A stretch of 12,029 nt of DNA from Bacteroidota bacterium (GCA_023426425.1 JAFAAT010000187.1:1-12029), one strand, 5' to 3'; shown: positions 1 through 5,731, counted from the stretch's first letter. Program-made: numbers and translations. The notes: generated by a model not told the origin, from the letters alone.

Positions 1-65
1 TCATATGACCCACAGCTAAAGCTAAGCCTATCTGGATAAGGGGGCATGCTTTACAAAACCCGAAG

Positions 66-97
66 AAAAAAGCTCCAAACCCGCGCCAGTATGGAGC
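66..97 (-). terminator. Possible rho-independent terminator, minus strand
   Basis: Read on the minus strand, GCTCCA (97-92) can pair with TGGAGC (77-72) across a 14-nt loop, and six T residues follow (71-66). The stem is short and the loop long, so this is a modest candidate. It points the right way for transcription coming from hicBA, but it lies about 400 bp past hicA. Confidence 0.35.
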
Positions 98-130
98 CAG
101 TTCTGCATTTTCAAATTTAACCGGACAGCA

Positions 131-292
131 ATAATTGTTAATTGTCAATTGTCAATTGGGGGGCTGGAACGGCTTAGAAACGCCTTTGGTACGGTGTAAG
201 GACGGAGTTGATAATTGTTAATTGTCAATTGTCAATTGTTAATTGTTAATTGGGGGGGGGGTGGAAACGCCTTTGGTACGGGGTTGGAACGG
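131..292. repeat. Tandem duplication of an 80-bp repeat unit
   Basis: Two units start at 131 and 211. Their first 28 bases (131-158 and 211-238) are identical and consist of TTGTTAA/TTGTCAA heptamers. In both units the heptamers run into a G tract: G6 at 158-163 in the first and G10 at 252-261 in the second. The second unit has two extra heptamers before the G tract. Both also share the 18-mer GAAACGCCTTTGGTACGG (177-194 and 264-281). The units look like unequal copies of one element. Confidence 0.8.
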
Positions 293-355
293 AGTAAGAA
301 GCAAGTAAGAGCGGAGTAACAACGGAGTAAGAACGGAGTAAGAGCGGAGTAAGAA
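290..355. repeat. Six tandem copies of an 11-bp repeat
   Basis: Consensus CGGAGTAAGAA, phased exactly every 11 bp at 290, 301, 312, 323, 334 and 345. Copies 1, 4 and 6 are identical. Copy 5 differs by one base, copy 3 by one, and copy 2 is the most diverged. It directly abuts the heptamer array on its right. Confidence 0.85.
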
Positions 356-360
356 CAGAA

Positions 361-419
361 TTGATAATTGATAATTGATAATTGATAATTGATAATTGAT
401 AGTTGATAATTGATAATTG
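361..419. repeat. Heptanucleotide tandem repeat (TTGATAA)8
   Basis: Eight contiguous 7-bp units run from 361 to 416: five TTGATAA, one TTGATAG, then two TTGATAA, followed by a partial unit. The same TTGnnAA pattern forms the arrays at 131-158, 211-251 and 5844-5876. It is therefore one heptamer family present at four places in this window. Confidence 0.9.
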
Positions 420-492
420 TAGTCAAACACCGAGGTAAAGCCGACTAAGGGCTGGTGGAGAACTGGAAATTTCCTGCGAAGTGTGCTAAATA

Positions 493-714
493 CTATTTTC
501 CCAGATCTTCCCGCTTGAGGCCACTTTGACGTAGGATCGAAGGGAGGGTACCCGTCTTGAGTTCAGGATGGTTAGGAACGGGAACAGTGACCGTCGCACC
601 AGCAACTCGCTTCTGCATAATTATGTGACTACCCTTTTGCCTGACAACGGCAAAACCGTGACGTTCTAAAAATCTACATACTGCCGTACCGGACAGTACC
701 GGCAGTTTCTTCAT
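493..714 (-). CDS. hicA: HicA family mRNA interferase toxin
   Basis: A 73-residue protein with the usual HicA (YcfA) size and layout. A basic N-terminal MKKLPVLSG leads into a helix. The conserved G-S-H motif follows, with the catalytic histidine at residue 30. Then come a beta strand (ATVTVPVPNHPELKTGTL) and a C-terminal helix that ends LRQSGLKREDLGK. Known HicA proteins have a double-stranded-RNA-binding-like fold and cleave mRNA when not bound by HicB. The ATG at 714-712 overlaps the hicB stop codon (TGA, 713-711) in an ATGA arrangement, so translation is probably coupled. There is no Shine-Dalgarno sequence. The catalytic residue is intact, so the toxin could be active. The family assignment is firm; activity is inferred. 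Confidence 0.93.
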   Translation of the reverse strand: MKKLPVLSGTAVCRFLERHGFAVVRQKGSHIIMQKRVAGATVTVPVPNHPELKTGTLPSILRQSGLKREDLGK

Positions 715-938
715 GCGGCGCGATCTACTTCTATTTCTATAACAATAAACTCCCGTGCGAGGCGCTCAGCAATCTCGCTATCATCTGCCATTTCCAGAAA
801 TAACTCGACTGCCTCCTTAAGGTTAGCGCTGGCCTCAGCAATCGTATCACCCTGGCTTGCTATATCGAGCTCAGGACATAGTGCTACATACCCCTCGCCC
901 TCTTTCTCGATGATTGCTGTGAATCGCTGTTTCGCCAT
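711..938 (-). CDS. hicB: HicB family antitoxin
   Basis: A 75-residue protein, MAKQRFTAIIEKEGEGYVAL..., with the single HicB-type RNase H-like domain: RFTAIIEKEGEGYVALCPELD (5-25), then ASQGD and a helix TIAEASANLKEAVELFLEM (32-50). It is expected to bind and neutralise HicA. The frame stays open upstream to an ATG at 983. I choose 938 because family members begin at this point and because an exact TAnnTTTG box (961-954) lies between the two candidate starts, so a transcript from it could not contain the upstream ATG. No C-terminal helix-turn-helix or ribbon-helix-helix domain is visible; the acidic tail ends VIEIEVDRAA. Autoregulation by direct DNA binding is therefore not evident. hicB precedes hicA in the transcript. 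Confidence 0.9.
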   Translation of the reverse strand: MAKQRFTAIIEKEGEGYVALCPELDIASQGDTIAEASANLKEAVELFLEMADDSEIAERLAREFIVIEIEVDRAA

Positions 939-953
939 AGAACCTAATTTACG

Positions 954-961
954 CAAAAATA
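954..961 (-). promoter_or_regulatory. -7 box of the hicBA promoter
   Basis: On the minus strand the sequence reads TATTTTTG, an exact match to the Bacteroidota -7 consensus TAnnTTTG. It sits 15 nt upstream of the chosen hicB ATG. No TTG is found at the usual -33 spacing, so the call rests on the -7 box and its position. Confidence 0.45.
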
Positions 962-1102
962 GCGAATCATTGAATTGTTCCATATTGATAAATTTTTGCG
1001 CGCGTTGTGGGGGAACCCTTCCAGCATCGTCTCTACGGCGGGCGGTCCGGAGGGTCTTGGTGCTGAATGGTATCTTCGCACCTCAATTAAACTTTCAATC
1101 CC

Positions 1103-2593
1103 GTGCACCTTGCTATTTTGATTGCTATTTGCGTTTTCCTTTTCCCAATGAGTACACCTGCGAAAGGAAACGATGGCCGAAAGCCCAAACAGCTGATTGT
1201 TGGTTACATTACTGATTCACAGAAACCTATTCAGGCAGTAACATACAGTATGCCCTACCCCGTGTCTGAGATTGAAAGCGATACATCGCAGAATCTTATC
1301 CTTGTGTTGCGAAACAGCAGGGGGAGCAAAGGCAGAATATTGTCGCTGAACCCAGGGAAGCAAACCGTTAATTGGGAAAAGAAGATTACAGACTTCGGCA
1401 TCAAGTTTACGAAAGACCTGATGCTTTACCAGATGGCAGAAAGCACAAAGGTGCTGAATAAGCATACCGGAGCCTTTATGTATGGCACAACTCTCAAGAT
1501 GAAGATTGTGGATAAAAACGCAAACACTGCGCTCACTGATGCTGACGAGTATATGAACATTGCTACTAAGCAGATTCTCTGGCAAGAGAAGCTAAACCTG
1601 AAGCGGCAGTGGTCGGATAGGAAATGGCTCAATGACACTACGCTGTTGATTGCATCTGAAGGATTGTACATGCTAGGAGTAAGGGACGGGTCGCACTGGC
1701 ACTACAAAATGGAAACCGGCAAAGTGAATACGGAATTGATAGTGGCGGCGGGTCTGTCATTTGCTTTGTTTGGTGCAGTAACATTACCATTCGTCATGGC
1801 CAGCGACTTCAGTACTGATCTGTCTTCCAATATCGTTGTTGACACTACCTCAGGACGGATATTCTACTCTTCGTATGCCTGGACGGTTGCGTTAGATTTG
1901 GACGGCAGGGAAATCTGGGCCCGTCCTATGAATCGTGGAGAAACCAGCAGGTCTTACATCTGGAAAGACGGTGAGTGCCTCATGCACATCAACCTGGGCT
2001 ATTCAGATTATACAGGCAGTGTGATTGAAGGAGAACCATTCATCGCAGCCTACAATACTGCAACAGGGGCTGCTTTCTATAAATTCAGACCTAATAATAA
2101 GGGAGTCGTCAGCTCGTTCCAGAGCTCCGGCAGCCGGACACTTCTGAAGTATGGCAGCAGTTTACTTCTTTATGACCACTATACCGGGCAACAAATTGCC
2201 GAGAAAGAACTGGACAGGAAAACCGACAGGAAAAACCCTTTGGAGGTCGTAGATGGCGGGTATTACTATCTGCGCACTGCGGATAGCAACTTCTATGCGC
2301 TGAAGGAGATAGAGGCTAACAGGTTTTTTGTTTCGGATTCGGCTGCTGTGAATAGCCTAAATGAAGATCTGGCGACTGTAAACACCCGGAAGCAAGCAGA
2401 CTGCTGGACATTAGCGGTGTCCGATAATGATTTGCTCTTTCTAAGAAAAGGAGACCAAATAGCCGTGGTGAGAGACGATAGGGCGATTGCGTTTCTGACG
2501 ATGAAGGGCAGTCTGGCCATTGAGCGTAATCAACTACTCGTTCACTCTCCGGAGCAGGTTACAGTGCTTCCATTAAGTGAGTTCGCGGAGTAG
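1103..2593 (+). CDS. Exported beta-propeller-like protein of unknown function
   Basis: A 496-residue protein. The N-terminus is a hydrophobic stretch (residues 3-15) ending near PAKG, consistent with a signal peptide, although no lysine or arginine precedes it. Several segments resemble PQQ/BamB-type propeller blades, in which a strand is followed by a D/N-x-x-x-G turn and an aromatic: 79-95 (ILSLNPGKQTVNWEKKI), 262-273 (VALDLDGREIWA), 315-330 (AAYNTATGAAFYKFRP) and 353-369. A second hydrophobic segment at 211-232 is unusual for a soluble propeller and may be a buried strand or a membrane segment. The frame opens at 1091 and the first usable start is GTG at 1103. The first ATG (1148) would remove the signal sequence. 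A weak -7-like TATCTTCG lies at 1071-1078. The gene stands alone; the fold is inferred and the function unknown. Confidence 0.75.
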   Translation: MHLAILIAICVFLFPMSTPAKGNDGRKPKQLIVGYITDSQKPIQAVTYSMPYPVSEIESDTSQNLILVLRNSRGSKGRILSLNPGKQTVNWEKKITDFGIKFTKDLMLYQMAESTKVLNKHTGAFMYGTTLKMKIVDKNANTALTDADEYMNIATKQILWQEKLNLKRQWSDRKWLNDTTLLIASEGLYMLGVRDGSHWHYKMETGKVNTELIVAAGLSFALFGAVTLPFVMASDFSTDLSSNIVVDTTSGRIFYSSYAWTVALDLDGREIWARPMNRGETSRSYIWKDGECLMHINLGYSDYTGSVIEGEPFIAAYNTATGAAFYKFRPNNKGVVSSFQSSGSRTLLKYGSSLLLYDHYTGQQIAEKELDRKTDRKNPLEVVDGGYYYLRTADSNFYALKEIEANRFFVSDSAAVNSLNEDLATVNTRKQADCWTLAVSDNDLLFLRKGDQIAVVRDDRAIAFLTMKGSLAIERNQLLVHSPEQVTVLPLSEFAE

Positions 2594-2663
2594 AGAGTAG
2601 CATATCAAGTCTTCGTTTAGGTGGCTGTTGGCGTTGGCACTGCAGTGGCGAAGGCGAAGGCTA

Positions 2664-2801
2664 GTGGGACAAGAGGGACGAGTGCGACGGAGTGACAAGG
2701 GACGAGTGGGACGAGAGTGACGAATGGGACTAGAGCGGGACAAGGGACAGTAGGACAAGGGACAGTGGGGCGGTGGGACGGTGGGACGAGGGACAAGAGG
2801 C
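2664..2801. repeat. Purine-rich degenerate tandem repeat (GGGACRAG-like)
   Basis: About 140 bp made of loosely repeated GGGAC cores separated by short AAG, GAG, AGT or GGT linkers, such as GGGACAAG, GGGACGAGT and GGGACAGT. The top strand is strongly enriched in purines. Spacing is irregular (roughly 7-11 bp), so this is a degenerate low-complexity array. It resembles in style, but not in exact sequence, the GGAGTAAGAA array at 290-355. Confidence 0.7.
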
Positions 2802-2860
2802 GTGGTGATGGTTAGTGTAGAATTGTGCTGTTGCGTTACAGCATGGCTAATCTGATCTGG

Positions 2861-2886
2861 AGACGTTGTGTTCAGCGTCTTTTTTT
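2861..2886 (+). terminator. Terminator-like first palindrome copy
   Basis: AGACGTTG (2861-2868) pairs with CAGCGTCT (2873-2880) through an 8-bp stem with one G-T pair and a TGTT loop. Seven T residues follow (2880-2886). This meets the form of a rho-independent terminator and could end transcripts from the 1103-2593 gene, 267 bp upstream. It may simply be a repeat copy that happens to abut a T tract. Confidence 0.45.
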
Positions 2887-2996
2887 CGTTTATTGGAGAC
2901 GTAGCGTGCTACGTCTATACGGCGACTCATTTGGGGAGAGGTTGCGTGCAACGTCTTTCTTCTCTCTGGTATGGGAGACGTAGCATGCTACGTCTC
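2861..2996. repeat. Array of four tandem palindromes
   Basis: Four related palindromic units of about 20 bp begin near 2861, 2897, 2937 and 2976, a spacing of 36-40 bp. The shared pattern is AGACGTWGCRTGCWACGTCT. The fourth, extended to 2975-2996, is a perfect 22-bp palindrome. The second has 9-bp arms around a central GT, the third has one interruption, and the first is the most diverged. Units are often preceded by GG and followed by T or TAC. This is the form of a REP-type interspersed palindrome, arranged in tandem. Confidence 0.85.
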
Positions 2997-3018
2997 TACG
3001 GGTAGATTCCTTAATCGT

Positions 3019-3050
3019 TGGTTAACCGGTTGCAAAGCCAGCGTTAACCA
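3019..3050. promoter_or_regulatory. Inverted repeat upstream of the 3144 gene
   Basis: TGGTTAAC (3019-3026) and its reverse complement GTTAACCA (3043-3050) are separated by 16 nt. Each contains the palindrome GTTAAC. The pair lies immediately upstream of the candidate -33 element. Half-site centres are about 24 bp apart, so both would face the same side of the helix, as expected for a dimeric regulator. Function is inferred only from symmetry and position. Confidence 0.35.
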
Positions 3051-3061
3051 GGCCAATTTGC

Positions 3062-3092
3062 TTGTCAGGTCTCCAACGCCGCCGCACCTTTA
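3062..3092 (+). promoter_or_regulatory. Candidate promoter of the exported Asn/Ser-rich protein
   Basis: TTG at 3062-3064, a 20-nt spacer, then CACCTTTA at 3085-3092. The latter matches the TTT core of TAnnTTTG with two deviations (C for T, A for G). The spacing fits the Bacteroidota TTG-N17-23-TAnnTTTG architecture. A leader of about 45 nt follows (3099-3143) that is nearly all A and C, with almost no potential for structure. Confidence 0.5.
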
Positions 3093-3143
3093 CATCATCA
3101 AACGAAACAAACACAAAAACAAAACAACTCAAAAACAAACGTT

Positions 3144-3707
3144 ATGAAGAAGATCATCATCATCGCAGCAGCTTTCATCGGATTCACTACAGCCGCTAAT
3201 GCTCAGAACACTCAAAACGCTTCTGCCAACGCAAGCCAGACTGTACAACTCCAACTGAGCAATGCGCTGGAAATCTCTTTCACCTCTAACAACAACGCTA
3301 CAGGATCTACAGTGAGCCTTCCTTTCTCAGCAGTAGCACATTATGCTAACGGTGTAGAAAGTACTGAGCAGGAACTAAAAGTTCGTTCTAACAAGAACTT
3401 CACTGTAACTGTAAAGACTAACAACGCAAACTTCACTTTCTCTAATGGTGGTTCGGTTTCTTCTTCTAACATGCCTGTATCTGTTCTTGGTCTTGCCCTG
3501 ACTGACAACAGCACCGGCGGACAGGTTGGACAAGGTTTCTCTGCCTCTACATACAAGTCACTTTCTAATAGCGCTCAAAGCCTGATCACCAACGCAAACA
3601 ACGGTGGCAACCAGACCTTCGCTGTAAAGTACAAAGCAACACCAGGTTTTGCTTACCCTGCAGGCACCTATACTACAGATGTAGTCTACACTGCTACGCA
3701 GCAATAA
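3144..3707 (+). CDS. Small exported Asn/Ser/Thr-rich beta-sandwich-like protein
   Basis: A 187-residue protein with a clear signal peptide (MKK, a hydrophobic core, then AANA cleaved before Q21). The mature part has no cysteine, is rich in Asn, Ser, Thr and Gln, and alternates short strand-like segments (TVQLQLSNALEISF 33-46; NFTVTVKTNNANFTF 85-99). It ends in YPAGTYTTDVVYTATQQ, a closing strand of the kind seen in DUF4402/WxL-like surface proteins and pilin-like sandwiches; the resemblance is by eye. No T9SS domain or lipobox is present, so it may stay in the periplasm or leave by another route. Asn is mostly AAC and codons often end in C or T. With the A-rich leader and strong terminator, this suggests high expression. 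Function unknown. Confidence 0.85.
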   Translation: MKKIIIIAAAFIGFTTAANAQNTQNASANASQTVQLQLSNALEISFTSNNNATGSTVSLPFSAVAHYANGVESTEQELKVRSNKNFTVTVKTNNANFTFSNGGSVSSSNMPVSVLGLALTDNSTGGQVGQGFSASTYKSLSNSAQSLITNANNGGNQTFAVKYKATPGFAYPAGTYTTDVVYTATQQ

Positions 3708-3737
3708 TCCCGGATCTTTTTCATCCTCATAAACCAG

Positions 3738-3764
3738 AAGAGCCCTTGCGAGGGGCTCTTTTTT
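3738..3764 (+). terminator. Rho-independent terminator of the 3144 gene
   Basis: AAGAGCCC (3738-3745) pairs with GGGCTCTT (3753-3760), and T residues run to 3764. It lies 31 nt after the stop codon. Without a matching T run on the other strand it should act mainly on plus-strand transcription. Confidence 0.88.
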
Positions 3765-3825
3765 GTTTAGTGGCGAGGAAATACGATGACCCAAGGGATC
3801 ATTTGAAACGTTGGAAAAAAACTTA

Positions 3826-4464
3826 TCAAAAACTCCAGTTAATCAGGGGTAGTTTGCGTTTCTCGTTTACGTTCCAGAGGCCGACTTGCAGCCCGCGTGT
3901 ATCACTACTCTGATTCAGCAGCCCGAATTGGACGCCCCTCATCCGCTGTGCCTGATTACCAAAACCAAATTGTAATCCTGACATTTCGTAGGCGCTATTG
4001 ATGATTGCTAATTGCAATCCGTTGTGTTCCTGAGAGAAGTTCATAACGAAAGCTGCAGAAATGCCATTTATGCGGCGATGTATGTGTAACATACCACCAA
4101 GGGATAGACCTTGCACATCGCAGTGACAGACACTTCCGGTAGTCGCAAGTTGAATGCCGTTGACCTGGTCGGTACCTGCTTCGGACATAGCCGTGGTGAA
4201 GCCATCATTGTCTCCCGCAACAGGAGACTCAGGAATCATGAGACCCGCAAGACCAAGCCCAATCAGTTCGATTTTCAGACCGTTGGTCGTAGTGTTCTTT
4301 TGAGAAACTGTACTGAAAAAGCCCAACGACACGCCATAGATGTCGACGTTCCTCTGGTGAAACGTCCAAAGCGGAAAACGGATCTTTTGTTTTTGGGCAA
4401 AGCCTGATGTGCTCGTTGATAGCGCTACGGTTAGAAATATTAGTGGAAGATAGAGACTACGCAT
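3826..4464 (-). CDS. Exported short-repeat protein (LA_2272-like surface repeat family)
   Basis: A 212-residue protein with a signal peptide (MRSLYLPLIFLTVALSTSTSGFAQ, cleavage near 24). From about residue 101 it is a run of 14-16-residue repeats with the pattern x-x-G-[LIV]-Q-[LFV]-[GA]-[LIF]-x-N: VNGIQLA, VQGLSLG, INGISAA, HNGLQLA, MSGLQFG, MRGVQFG, TRGLQVGLWN. The protein ends KLPLINWSF. This layout is that of the LA_2272-type repeat proteins common in Bacteroidota, whose role is not known to me. The regular period suggests a beta solenoid or barrel hairpins at the envelope. It diverges from the T9SS cargo gene across 104 bp that contain a 12-bp palindrome. The start ATG at 4464 gives a complete signal peptide. 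Confidence 0.75.
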   Translation of the reverse strand: MRSLYLPLIFLTVALSTSTSGFAQKQKIRFPLWTFHQRNVDIYGVSLGFFSTVSQKNTTTNGLKIELIGLGLAGLMIPESPVAGDNDGFTTAMSEAGTDQVNGIQLATTGSVCHCDVQGLSLGGMLHIHRRINGISAAFVMNFSQEHNGLQLAIINSAYEMSGLQFGFGNQAQRMRGVQFGLLNQSSDTRGLQVGLWNVNEKRKLPLINWSF

Positions 4465-4489
4465 AGCTGAAGATAAGCGATCCTGATTT

Positions 4490-4501
4490 GTAACATGTTA
4501 C
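4490..4501. promoter_or_regulatory. 12-bp perfect palindrome in a divergent promoter region
   Basis: GTAACATGTTAC is its own reverse complement. It sits between the divergent genes starting at 4464 (-) and 4569 (+), 25 bp from the former and 67 bp from the latter. It could be an operator shared by both, or a chance palindrome. No strong -7 box is found on either side; the best on the plus strand is TATTTTTA at 4545-4552, one base off consensus. Confidence 0.35.
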
Positions 4502-4568
4502 GACTTTTTTACAAAGGCATTACCAGGCAAATACCAGAAAACATTATTTTTAGTTCTAAAGCAGCGTC

Positions 4569-5468
4569 ATGAAGGGAATACTAACTGCACTTGCCATGTT
4601 TTTTACTCTGTCGCTTATGGCGCAGAGCTGGTGCCCTCCGGGTGCTGAGTGGACGTATCGGCAGTTCAGCACGTCCGGTCCGGGATATCTAAAGCTGATT
4701 TATGAGAGAGATACTGTAGTCCTGTCGAGGGCGTGTAAGATGTTGTCAGGTGAACTTGCCTATACAATGGCTCCTACATTTTCTGTCAGGTACACTACAC
4801 CTGTGGATCCGGTATTCACTTATGAGGAGAATGACACCGTCTATGCATTGGTGAATCACGTGTTCCGGCCTATCTACTTTTTCAATGCGCAGAAAGGGGA
4901 CACGCTGATCACCTATAACCCAGTTCAGTCCTGTGATACGATGATTTACCAGGTTGTGGATTCAATAGGGACAACGGTAATTAATTCCCAGGTACTGCGT
5001 TTCTACATCACGAGCCAGATCAATGGCCTTAGCTCCGTATACTATAACACGCAAATGTTTGTGGAGCAAATTGGTGCAGTTAATAATCACATGGTTCCCT
5101 ACTATACTTGCTTTCCCGACCTGGAGGCTTATTCTCTACGCTGCTACAGCGACAGTGGCTTTTCTCTTTATCAGACACAGCCACCAGTACCTTGTGATTT
5201 CCTGCACACACATACTGGAGCAATTTCTGCACCGCGATTTTCAATCGCTCCAAACCCTACGACAGGGATAATTCGGATCAAAGCAACATCAGGTGAAAAA
5301 CCTGAGGCGGCAGAAGTTTTTGACCCTACGGGTCGTAGTCTGAGATATATTCTGTTGAAGGAAGCAGAGTTTGATGTAGACATCTCAGATCTTCCGCCGG
5401 GGTTTTATTTCCTTCAACTGAAGCTCTCCGATGAACGTAGGTACGTGGAGAAGGTCTTCAAACAATAA
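4569..5468 (+). CDS. Secreted protein with a type IX secretion sorting domain
   Basis: A 299-residue protein. Signal peptide MKGILTALAMFFTLSLMAQS with cleavage near 18-20. The mature N-terminus begins WCPPGAEWTY, a pattern recurrent in secreted proteins of this phylum. The middle (about 30-215) is a beta-rich region with six cysteines and no recognised domain. Residues 222-299 are a type A T9SS C-terminal domain: PRFSIAPNPTTGIIRIK, then VFDPTGRSL, the DISDLPPGFYFLQL block, and a basic end VEKVFKQ. Such proteins cross the inner membrane by Sec and the outer membrane by T9SS, and are released or anchored after removal of the domain. The substrate is unknown; no catalytic motif is visible. It converges on the gene at 5731-5492, 23 bp apart. 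Confidence 0.9.
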   Translation: MKGILTALAMFFTLSLMAQSWCPPGAEWTYRQFSTSGPGYLKLIYERDTVVLSRACKMLSGELAYTMAPTFSVRYTTPVDPVFTYEENDTVYALVNHVFRPIYFFNAQKGDTLITYNPVQSCDTMIYQVVDSIGTTVINSQVLRFYITSQINGLSSVYYNTQMFVEQIGAVNNHMVPYYTCFPDLEAYSLRCYSDSGFSLYQTQPPVPCDFLHTHTGAISAPRFSIAPNPTTGIIRIKATSGEKPEAAEVFDPTGRSLRYILLKEAEFDVDISDLPPGFYFLQLKLSDERRYVEKVFKQ

Positions 5469-5491
5469 CGCACATCAGAAGGAGCAGGCGA

Positions 5492-5731
5492 CTAGTAGTT
5501 TGTACTTCTTACCTCTACAAGCTTTAGTTCCAGAGGGTAGCTGAGACTACCATTTCCAGACTGGCCGTAGACCGCCATGGTACTGTCGGCCTGGGTTTCT
5601 GTTCTACTGTTGGCGCTGCTGGTGGTGAAAGCCAGGAGCGATAACAGTGCGACAAATGTCCATACAATTGCGGCCAATATTCTTGCGCTGAATAGTCTGT
5701 GTTCCTGAGGATTGGTGGATGTGATTTGCAT
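5492..5731 (-). CDS. Small single-pass membrane or exported protein
   Basis: A 79-residue protein with no family I recognise. A polar, moderately basic N-terminus (1-16) is followed by one hydrophobic segment, ARILAAIVWTFVALLSLLAF (16-35). After that comes a Thr/Ser-rich stretch and a C-terminal tail YPLELKLVEVRSTNY that could form a beta strand. The hydrophobic part may be an anchor or a signal peptide cleaved after SSA (40). Support that this is a gene: an exact TAnnTTTG box 19 nt upstream of the ATG, plausible composition, and placement in a gap that is otherwise empty. It is not in an operon with either neighbour. Confidence 0.6.
   Translation of the reverse strand: MQITSTNPQEHRLFSARILAAIVWTFVALLSLLAFTTSSANSRTETQADSTMAVYGQSGNGSLSYPLELKLVEVRSTNY

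Larger units (their letters stand above)
1..492. other. Gene-free, repeat-dominated spacer
   Basis: No credible coding region lies here. The first 130 bases are unique-looking and include a possible minus-strand terminator (66-97). From 131 to 419 the sequence is almost entirely tandem repeat, listed separately. Short open frames crossing it translate to monotonous heptamer-derived peptides and are not genes. From 420 to 492 nothing recognisable is seen before the end of hicA. If hicBA has no closer terminator, its transcript would run into this region. Confidence 0.7.
2594..3143. other. 550-bp intergenic region with two repeat types
   Basis: No gene is supported. In order, the region holds a purine-rich degenerate tandem repeat (2664-2801), a short unique stretch, four tandem palindromes (2861-2996, the first with a terminator-like T tract), an inverted repeat (3019-3050) and the promoter and A-rich leader of the next gene. 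These parts are listed separately. Confidence 0.7.

Noticed and set aside
1..39. Open stretch in frame 1 ending in TAA at 37-39 that could be the last codons of a plus-strand gene entering from the left
   Set aside because: Only 12 codons are visible and no family or terminator supports them.
158..261. G6 and G10 tracts (and G10 at 10321-10330) as phase-variable switches
   Set aside because: None lies in a coding start or between promoter elements of a recognised gene; they belong to intergenic repeats. Length could also be affected by sequencing error.
290..419. CRISPR array
   Set aside because: Repeats are contiguous 7- and 11-bp units with no spacers, and no cas gene is present.
232..430. 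Two minus-strand open frames of 63-64 codons
   Set aside because: They are translations of the heptamer and 11-bp repeats, with repeated INYQLS peptides.
938..983. N-terminal extension of HicB from the ATG at 983
   Set aside because: The -7 box at 961-954 lies downstream of that ATG, and family members start at MAKQRF-like sequence.
910..1215. 101-codon plus-strand frame
   Set aside because: It lies antisense to the start of hicB and out of frame with the propeller-like gene; its protein has no signal or domain.
2573..2758. 61-codon minus-strand frame
   Set aside because: It is a low-complexity Ser/Arg/Pro product of the GGGAC repeat.
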